Below are positions 13,362-18,695 of a DNA stretch of 18,695 nucleotides, one piece after another. A program made the translations under genes and the position numbers. The stretch lies in assembly GCA_035519535.1 (NCBI GenBank), contig DATIWF010000152.1:1-18695 (forward strand), written 5' to 3'. The stretch comes from DATEGZ01 sp035519535 (GTDB taxonomy: Bacteria > Acidobacteriota > Vicinamibacteria > Vicinamibacterales > SCN-69-37). Position 1 is the stretch's first letter; the number at the start of each line of letters is the position of its first letter. Under the pieces are notes generated by a model, which saw nothing but the letters and a program-made list of their open reading frames with translations, was not told the origin of the DNA and made no database searches.

Positions 13362-14869
13362 CATCGCCCGCCCCCGCGCGCTCCGCCGCCACGCGGCGGG
13401 GGCCCGGCGAGCTTCGGCAGACTCTCGTGTCCCGCGGCGTCCACCGCCACGATCGCGATGTAGTAGTTGTCGCCCGACTGCGGCACCGTGACTTGATACA
13501 TCGGCCCGGTCGGCGGGGCCGCCGGAGTCGCGGGCGGACTCCCGGCGCCCGCGGCGCCAGCGCCCGCACTACCGGCGCCCGCGCGTCCACTCCGTCCGCC
13601 GCCGGCAGCGCGCGCCGGCGCCGGGACCGCCGGGGCCGGCAATCGGATCGACCACTGGCTGTCGGCCGTCGGTCGCAGCAGCACCCGATACGAGGCCGCG
13701 CCCGGCACGGCCGTCCAGGTGACCGCGGTGCCGGTCGGCTGCTGCCCGGCCTGGAAGGTGACCGTCTCGGGCGCTGCCGGCGCTGACGCGATCGAGGCCA
13801 GCGTCAGCGCATTCACGCGGGCGACGTTCGCGATGTACGAGGGACTGATCCACTTGAACACGTCCCCGTACTCGATGCCGTTCTCCTCGCGCACCGCCTG
13901 GTGCTGGTGTTGTGAGTTCTCGTTGAACTCGCTGAAACGCACGGCCGCGTATCCGTTGTCGAGGAACGACGAATGATCGCCGCCGCGCTGGAAGCGATCC
14001 GGGCGGTACTCGAGCACCGCGCGGAAATCCGACAGGTACGCGTCTGCAATTGCCGACGCATAGCGGGCGACCTCGCGCGAGGGCGAATCGTTCTCGAGAC
14101 CGGCAGAGGCGATGCGCGTGATCTCCTCGGGTGTCGCCTTTGGCGGCACGCCTTGACTGAAGACGCGCACGACTTCTTTGTTCTCGCGGCCGGGCGTCTG
14201 ATCGCCGCCGACGATGTCGTTGTTGAGCATCGCGACGATGTTCATTCCGGCGGCTCTTGCCGACTCGGCGGCGTGCTTGCTGCCATACAGACCTTGTTCC
14301 TCGCCTTCGACGGCGAGGAACATGATCGTCGCCGGGAACTGAAACGGCGCGAGCGCGCGTGCGCACTCCAGCGAGACGACCGTCCCGCTCGCGTCGTCGT
14401 TCGCCCCGGGTCCGTCCTGGTCGCCGCCGGGGATCGAGTCGTAGTGACCGCTGACGACGACCACGCGCGTGTCCGTCGGATCCGTCCCCGGCAGCACCGC
14501 GACGACGTTGGACATCGTCTGATCCGCGGGAATCCGGTTGCCCTTCGGGACCGGAAACGTGTCGATGCTGACCTTGAGGCGGCCGCCGCTGGCCGCCGAG
14601 ATCGCCTGGAACTGCTCGTAGATCCATTTGCGCGCGGGCACGACACCGCGCGTCTCTGTGCTCGTCGATTCGGAGGTGCTCGCTCGCGTGCCGAAGCTGA
14701 CCAGCCGCCTGTCGATGTCGGCGACGCGGTCCGCCGAGATCGTCTGAATGATCTTCGCGAAGCGATCGTCATTGGCGCGCGGCATGCCGGACGACGGCGC
14801 CTGCGATGACAATGAGGTCGTGAACACCAGCACGCCGGCGATCGCCGGTCCCGCCCTCCTGATCCGCAT
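13361..14869 (-). CDS. Exported M28-family zinc metallopeptidase with C-terminal Fn3-like domain
   Basis: A secreted di-zinc aminopeptidase-type enzyme of 502 residues. The start is ATG 14869, with AGGGG (14878-14874) upstream; GTG 14881 is a weaker choice. The signal peptide is AGPAIAGVLVFTTSLSSQAP. The M28 metal ligands and catalytic residues are visible in order: GHYDS (H142), GANDDASG (D158/D159), EGEEQG (E190/E191), NNDIVGG (D218) and GGDHSSF (H299). The C-terminal part from about 367 (VTWTAVPGAASYRVLLRP) looks like a fibronectin-III-type beta domain, interrupted by a Gly/Ala/Pro-rich low-complexity linker (about 430-470) and ending in a Gly/Arg tail. The substrate is probably peptides with a free N-terminus, in the periplasm or outside. 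It is divergent from the TPR gene and convergent with the P460-like gene. Confidence 0.93.
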   Translation of the reverse strand: MRIRRAGPAIAGVLVFTTSLSSQAPSSGMPRANDDRFAKIIQTISADRVADIDRRLVSFGTRASTSESTSTETRGVVPARKWIYEQFQAISAASGGRLKVSIDTFPVPKGNRIPADQTMSNVVAVLPGTDPTDTRVVVVSGHYDSIPGGDQDGPGANDDASGTVVSLECARALAPFQFPATIMFLAVEGEEQGLYGSKHAAESARAAGMNIVAMLNNDIVGGDQTPGRENKEVVRVFSQGVPPKATPEEITRIASAGLENDSPSREVARYASAIADAYLSDFRAVLEYRPDRFQRGGDHSSFLDNGYAAVRFSEFNENSQHQHQAVREENGIEYGDVFKWISPSYIANVARVNALTLASIASAPAAPETVTFQAGQQPTGTAVTWTAVPGAASYRVLLRPTADSQWSIRLPAPAVPAPARAAGGGRSGRAGAGSAGAGAAGAGSPPATPAAPPTGPMYQVTVPQSGDNYYIAIVAVDAAGHESLPKLAGPPPRGGGARGGGR

Positions 14870-15159
14870 ACAGCCCCTCACTTCCGCGCCGCTCCGGCCG
14901 GCGCTGGGGGCATTCTACGTGACCGCCGACTCCAGGGACGCGAGGTGCCCGGCGAAGATCGCCGCGAGGGTTCCCGGGCGGATCGCGGGCGCGCCAGGAC
15001 CTTCATGATCACCTCAGGCTTTTCGACGGAGCCACGCTAGCCCAACGGCGGCGCGCGAGCAAGCACCGGAGCCGGCGGGCGCGCGGGCCGCGCGAAATTG
15101 GCTCAACCGGCAGCTGCACCGCGATCGTATCTGGTAGGCTGTGCTGCGACGTCCTGCCG

Positions 15160-16278
15160 ATGCGACTCACGTGCGTCGTCGTCGCCGTCATGCTCGTGGC
15201 CGGATCCGCTGGAGGGCTGCGCTCCGCGGCGCCGACCTCCGCTCCGGCGGGCACCCTCGCGCTGCTCGATCGCTACGAGCGCGGTGAGCACGAGGCCGTC
15301 TTCGCCGAGCTCGTCCGCGCGGGCGACGCGACCGCGGTGCTCAAGGACCTGCAGTCTTCGGGATCCGCGTGGATCCAGGCGCGCGGGTCGGCCGAAGTCC
15401 GCCGGCGCCAGCTCGTGGCAGCGTCCTTCGCGCTCGAGGCAGCCGTGCCGCACCTCTGGCCCGAGGACGTCGACCCCCTCGTCGAGTGGGGTTGCCAGCT
15501 GATGCGCAAGCGCGGGTCGGCGGCCGACGCGCCCGAGCATCTGTGGCAGCTCGCGTCGGTCGCGATCTTCGGGCGCGCGCGCGACGATGGCCGGTTGGTG
15601 ACGCGGGCCGGCCCGGGCGCGCCGCTCGGCTCACACGTGCCGCCGCCGCGGCGCGCGATCGACCACATCGCCCACGCTGAGCAGCGCATTCCGGAGGAGC
15701 CGCGATTCCGGCTGGCCGAGGCCATGCTCGCCGCGACGCTCGCGGACACCGAGCCGCCGCGCGATGCCCCGTGGATCAGCACCGCCCAGCTGCCGCGCAA
15801 TTCGGACGGCGCGATGCGGCGGGCCCGCGCGGCGCAGGCGATTCAGCTCTTCGAGCCTCTCATTGAGGTCCCGGCGCTTCGCGCGGAGGCTGAGGTCCGC
15901 CTTGGGTATCTGAAGCTCGTGCTGCACGAGTTCGAGGCGTCGCTCGATCACTTTGCCCAGGCGCGCGGGACGGACGATGTCTTCGTCGCCTACCTCGCTC
16001 GGTTCCTGAGCGGCCGCGCGCTCGACGCGCTCAACCGCCGCGACGACGCGAACGCGATGTATCGATCCGCGCTCGAGGTCGTGCCGCACGCGCAATCGGC
16101 GTCGGAAGCCCTCGCGGCGAACCTGTTCCTGGCGGGTGCGGCCGGCGACGCCTACGCCGCGGCCCAGGACGCGCTGTCCGGCGACCCGCGGCGCGGCGAT
16201 CCGTGGCACGAGTTCGGGTACGGCGACCGGCGCTTCATCCCCGCGCGCATGTCCGCGCTCCGCGAGGCGCTGAAATGA
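15160..16278 (+). CDS. Exported TPR-type protein
   Basis: A 372-residue, almost all-helical protein. The N-terminus (MRLTCVVVAVMLVAGSAGGL) is a signal peptide, so it acts outside the cytoplasm. Alanine- and leucine-rich helical pairs with TPR-like spacing run through the C-terminal half, for example AEVRLGYLKLVLHEFEASLD and LARFLSGRALDALNRRDDAN, then LAANLFLAGAAGDAYAAAQD. The N-terminal half has further helices but no clear repeat. ATG 15160 was chosen because it opens the signal peptide; the ribosome site is weak. Its TGA overlaps the ATG of the next gene (ATGA at 16275-16278), so the two are translationally coupled and probably work together as scaffold and partner. The ligand is unknown. 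Confidence 0.82.
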   Translation: MRLTCVVVAVMLVAGSAGGLRSAAPTSAPAGTLALLDRYERGEHEAVFAELVRAGDATAVLKDLQSSGSAWIQARGSAEVRRRQLVAASFALEAAVPHLWPEDVDPLVEWGCQLMRKRGSAADAPEHLWQLASVAIFGRARDDGRLVTRAGPGAPLGSHVPPPRRAIDHIAHAEQRIPEEPRFRLAEAMLAATLADTEPPRDAPWISTAQLPRNSDGAMRRARAAQAIQLFEPLIEVPALRAEAEVRLGYLKLVLHEFEASLDHFAQARGTDDVFVAYLARFLSGRALDALNRRDDANAMYRSALEVVPHAQSASEALAANLFLAGAAGDAYAAAQDALSGDPRRGDPWHEFGYGDRRFIPARMSALREALK

Positions 16279-17273
16279 GTCGGCGCGCGGCCGTGACGCT
16301 CCTGATCGTCGTCGCGGCGCTCTCGGCCGGCGCCCGCGCGCGCCAGCGGTCGACGTTTCGGGCGCAGGCGCAGGGCGTGTCCGTCGACGTCTCGGTGCGC
16401 GACGGCAACGTCCCGGTCCCCGGTCTGGGCGCGGACGACTTCATCCTCTACGACAATGGCGTCCGCCAGACGATTACCTCCGTCGCCATGAGCGCCGTGC
16501 CCGTGGACGTGACGATCTTCCTGGGGACGAACAATCAGACCGCGTCGCGGCAGGTCGAGACGCTCAGCGCCGATCTGCGGCGAATCGCCGCGCTGCTGCG
16601 GCCCGAGGATCGCGTCCGGCTCCTGACGCTCGAGAATCAGGTGACGGATGTTTTCGGCTGGCGCCGGAGCGCCGACGCCGGCGCCGGCATCAACGTTCAG
16701 ATCGGCGGCGTCCAGTCGCTCTACGACGCCTGCGTCCTGGCGCTCATGCATCCACCCGATCCGGACCGTCGTCATCTCATCGTCGCGGTGACCGACGGCG
16801 TCGAGTTCGGGAGCGTGGCCGATTCGACGACGGTGCGCGAGATTGCACGGCGGGCGGAGGCCGTGCTGCACCTCGTGGTGGTCACGCCGGTCGGGCCGCC
16901 CCCGAGCGCCACGCTCCCGGGTGCGCCGGGGCAGGCACAGGCGATGGCGAATCTCGCCAACCCGGTGCCGAACACGACCGCGGCGGGGTATCTCTTTCTG
17001 CGGTCCACGTGGTTCCACGTCATGCCCGACGAGCAGGGGCTCGAGCGGCTGCAGGAAGCCGCGAGGCTCACGGGCGGCACGGTGCGGCAAGGGACGTCGG
17101 GAGAGACGCTGGTCGACGCCTTCCGGCGCGCGTTCGACGACTTTCGGCAGAGCTACCTCCTGCGGTACACCGCCGAGGGCGTGCCGCCGGCCGGGTGGCA
17201 CGAGCTGCGGGTCGAAATATCGAACGGCCGAAAGTTCTCGATCCGCGCGCGTCGCGGCTACGTTGGCGGATGA
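16275..17273 (+). CDS. VWFA-related exported protein of the acidobacterial type (degenerate metal site)
   Basis: A 332-residue exported protein. The start ATG 16275 overlaps the stop of the TPR gene, and a signal peptide follows (AAVTLLIVVAALSAGARA). The order is that of the VWFA-related acidobacterial family (TIGR03436): an N-terminal strand segment VDVSVRDGNVPVPGLGADDF (37-56) with ILYDNGVRQ, then the VWFA fold with LIVAVTDGVEFGS and a late GGTVRQGTSGETLVDAF helix, ending in HELRVEISNGRKFSIRARRG typical of the family end. The first strand, which in active VWFA domains carries the MIDAS DxSxS, reads TIFLGTNNQTAS (80-91) and lacks it, so divalent metal binding there is doubtful. Likely a protein-interaction module outside the cytoplasm acting with the TPR partner. 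Confidence 0.88.
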   Translation: MSRRAAVTLLIVVAALSAGARARQRSTFRAQAQGVSVDVSVRDGNVPVPGLGADDFILYDNGVRQTITSVAMSAVPVDVTIFLGTNNQTASRQVETLSADLRRIAALLRPEDRVRLLTLENQVTDVFGWRRSADAGAGINVQIGGVQSLYDACVLALMHPPDPDRRHLIVAVTDGVEFGSVADSTTVREIARRAEAVLHLVVVTPVGPPPSATLPGAPGQAQAMANLANPVPNTTAAGYLFLRSTWFHVMPDEQGLERLQEAARLTGGTVRQGTSGETLVDAFRRAFDDFRQSYLLRYTAEGVPPAGWHELRVEISNGRKFSIRARRGYVGG

Positions 17274-17309
17274 GCGCCGCGCGTCGCCTTCCGCCCTGGC
17301 CCAGAGCCC

Positions 17310-18116
17310 TCAGTCGCCTCGCAGCTGATAGATCCCCGGCGCGTGCATCGTCGCAAATCCTTCGGCGACGAGCGCGCGGTTGCCTCGGCCGGCGTCCGGC
17401 CGCGGGAGGCCGGTGACGCGCGCCAGTTCGCCGCGGACCGTGAGACCCGCGCCCGTCAGAAAGCAGCGGGCGATCTCGCGAAGCGCCACCTCGCGGCCGA
17501 TGCGCCGCCGCAAGGCGTCCGGGAAGCGGCCGACCGCGAGCGTCCAGATGTACGTGAATGGCGTGTACACCACATCGCCGGGGATCACGATCATCGCTGC
17601 CTGCAGCTCGTCGAGCGCGCGAGTGAACGCGCCGCGGTCCTTGACGCCAGATTCGACGCGCAGATCAGCGGTGGCCATCTCCCACTCGTGCCGGAGCACG
17701 TGCAGGATGCGGCGGGCCGGCGCGCTGAGCCGGCGGGTCTCGTCCGCACGGCGCAGCCCCCAGAGCGCATGGAAGTATGGAATCATGCGGGGTGCGATGA
17801 AGGTCGCGCGTCCGCCGGCGAGCTTGGCGTAGTACACCTTGCCGCGCCGCAGCAGCTCGTCCTTCAGCGTCCAGGCGAGTGAGGCTTCCGGATCGTGCTG
17901 CATGTGGCGCGGCATCACCGCGTCGCGCCGGCCGCAGACCGCGACGTAGAGCGACGGTCCGGGACGCCTGGCGTCGGTGAGGCACGCCGCGAATCCGACG
18001 TGCTCGACGAACCGCTCGGCGTCGAGCGCCGTCGCGATCGAGCGCGCTGGGTCGCGCCACCAGCGAGTGTCGCGGTGCTCCTCGATCTCGGGCGGGATGG
18101 CTGGCTGGGCGCGCAT
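17310..18116 (-). CDS. Winged-helix AlkZ-related protein
   Basis: A 268-residue soluble protein. ATG 18116 is preferred because GGTGG lies four bases upstream; the longer GTG 18149 form has no ribosome site. The opening IEEHRDTRWWRDPARS, the middle LAWTLKDELLRRGKVYYAKL and ATFIAPRMIPYFHALWGL, and the later RALDELQAAMIVIP and IWTLAVGRFPDALRR agree with proteins annotated as AlkZ-related, distant relatives of the YcaQ/AlkZ crosslink glycosylases built from winged helices (HTH_42). The glycosylase motif QxQ is not seen; one QxD string (QHD, 73-75) lies outside any context I can equate with the catalytic one. A DNA-repair activity is therefore possible but unproven. It is divergent from the ECF sigma gene with a 92-base spacer. 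Confidence 0.7.
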   Translation of the reverse strand: MRAQPAIPPEIEEHRDTRWWRDPARSIATALDAERFVEHVGFAACLTDARRPGPSLYVAVCGRRDAVMPRHMQHDPEASLAWTLKDELLRRGKVYYAKLAGGRATFIAPRMIPYFHALWGLRRADETRRLSAPARRILHVLRHEWEMATADLRVESGVKDRGAFTRALDELQAAMIVIPGDVVYTPFTYIWTLAVGRFPDALRRRIGREVALREIARCFLTGAGLTVRGELARVTGLPRPDAGRGNRALVAEGFATMHAPGIYQLRGD

Positions 18117-18157
18117 GCGTCCACCGATCCTATCGCCGGGCTCGGCCACCAGCGAGC

Positions 18158-18188
18158 GGTTGTGTCACAACCGTCCCCGCCCCTCGTC
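18158..18188 (+). promoter_or_regulatory. Candidate autoregulated ECF promoter with palindromic -35 region
   Basis: TGTCACA (18163-18169) and CGTC (18185-18188) are separated by 15 bases, close to the TGTCACA-N16-CGTC type reported for ECF41-like sigma factors, and lie directly before the ECF gene. The -35 element sits in a perfect 15-base palindrome GGTTGTG-T-CACAACC (18158-18172), which could also be an operator shared with the divergent gene. The spacer is one base shorter than the cited consensus. Confidence 0.45.
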
Positions 18189-18208
18189 CAATATGTAATG
18201 AGGACGGA

Positions 18209-18695
18209 ATGCAGGAGCTCGGTCACGACCCGGCGGAGGACCGGCGGCTGGCGACGGCGGCACAGGAGGGCGATCTTCAGGCGCTCGACGCCTTGGTCCG
18301 GCGCCACCAGGCGTGGGTCTTTCACCTCGCGCAGCGGATGTTGTGGAACCGGGCCGACGCGGAGGACGCCACCCAGGAGATCCTCATCAAGGTCCTCACG
18401 CGCCTGCACGGCTTCGAGGGCCGAAGCGAGTTCAGGACGTGGCTCTACCGCATCGCCAGCAACCATCTCATCGATCGATGCCGGGCTGCCAAGTCCTTCG
18501 ACGCGGTCGCGCGCACGCTTGCGGAGATCCCCGACGCCGATGTCCCTGACTCGGGCGTGACGGGAATCGAGCAGCGGCTCCTCGTCGAGGAGGCGAAGAT
18601 CGCGTGCACGACGGGCATCCTCCTCTGTCTTGAGCCGCGGCAGCGGATGGCCTTCCTCATCGGCGAAGTCCTTGGCGTGACCGACGACGTCGGAG
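18209..18695 (+). CDS. ECF-type RNA polymerase sigma factor (3' end cut by window edge)
   Basis: The first 162 residues of an extracytoplasmic-function sigma factor, which would redirect RNA polymerase to its own promoter class. The start is ATG 18209, with GAGG at 18200-18203. Region 2 is complete: LDALVRRHQAWVFHLAQRML, then the signature DAEDATQEILIKVL (50-63), FRTWLYRIASNHLID (75-89) with the region 2.3/2.4 aromatic and basic residues. A linker follows, then the beginning of region 4 (CLEPRQRMAFLIGEVLGVTD, 140-159), where the window ends before the recognition helix. The ACTTGILLCLEPRQR block is a feature of one ECF subgroup that I recall without being able to number it. No anti-sigma gene is in view; it may follow outside the window. 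Confidence 0.9.
   Translation, partial: MQELGHDPAEDRRLATAAQEGDLQALDALVRRHQAWVFHLAQRMLWNRADAEDATQEILIKVLTRLHGFEGRSEFRTWLYRIASNHLIDRCRAAKSFDAVARTLAEIPDADVPDSGVTGIEQRLLVEEAKIACTTGILLCLEPRQRMAFLIGEVLGVTDDVG

Noticed and set aside
13560..13640. GC-rich repeated sequence resembling a microsatellite
   Set aside because: It encodes the Gly/Ala/Pro-rich linker of the M28 peptidase; the repetition follows from the codons.
14903..15005. Short minus-strand frame reading AIRPGTLAAIFAGHLASLES upstream of the M28 gene
   Set aside because: It looks protein-like, but has no start codon and only about 33 codons between stops; I cannot link it to a family.

Overview
This GC-rich window most likely comes from an acidobacterium, probably of the soil Vicinamibacteria type. 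Four things suggest this: a Ser/Thr kinase with a PD40 beta-propeller tail, a VWFA-related protein of the acidobacterial kind next to a TPR protein, the C-terminal relic of an MacB/FtsX (ADOP-like) permease, and a relic of a carboxypeptidase-regulatory-domain TonB receptor. The assignment rests on gene content only. No rRNA, tRNA, CRISPR array, transposase or integrase was seen.

Left third (1-6600): a membrane-anchored Ser/Thr kinase runs off the left edge on the minus strand. Divergent from it is a secreted beta-rich protein of unknown function. Next come a small zinc-ribbon protein with a duplicated motif, RecQ helicase, and a 53-codon relic of an ABC permease touching the recQ stop codon.

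Middle (6600-13360): a loose, partly decayed region carrying three PEP-CTERM envelope proteins. Between and around them lie a secreted toroid-like protein with a CXXCH motif, a small dimeric alpha/beta-barrel protein, a doubly truncated TonB-receptor pseudogene, a four-helix membrane protein, an exported thioredoxin-like protein and a cytochrome-P460-like protein. All three PEP-CTERM genes have a correctly spaced -24/-12 (sigma-54) promoter 37-53 bases upstream of their start codon. Two also share a TTTTGTCAG box about 72 bases further upstream. Four or five copies of a short hairpin element with a conserved 3' flank lie just behind stop codons in this region, and one of them is an orphan.

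Right third (13361-18695): an exported M28 metallopeptidase (minus) lies divergent from a translationally coupled TPR / VWFA-like pair. A winged-helix AlkZ-related protein (minus) then lies divergent from an ECF sigma factor that runs off the right edge, with a palindromic candidate ECF promoter between them.

How it fits together: most products are exported (six or seven have signal peptides), consistent with a cell-envelope and extracellular-matrix region. The three PEP-CTERM genes look like members of one sigma-54 regulon, as known for PEP-CTERM genes under PrsK/PrsR/RpoN, although no exosortase, prsK or prsR lies in the window. Gaps near 300 bases without a gene: 11546-11898 is described as a feature; 14870-15159 (between divergent M28 and TPR genes) and 9440-9623 hold only promoter-type sequence that I can recognise in part.
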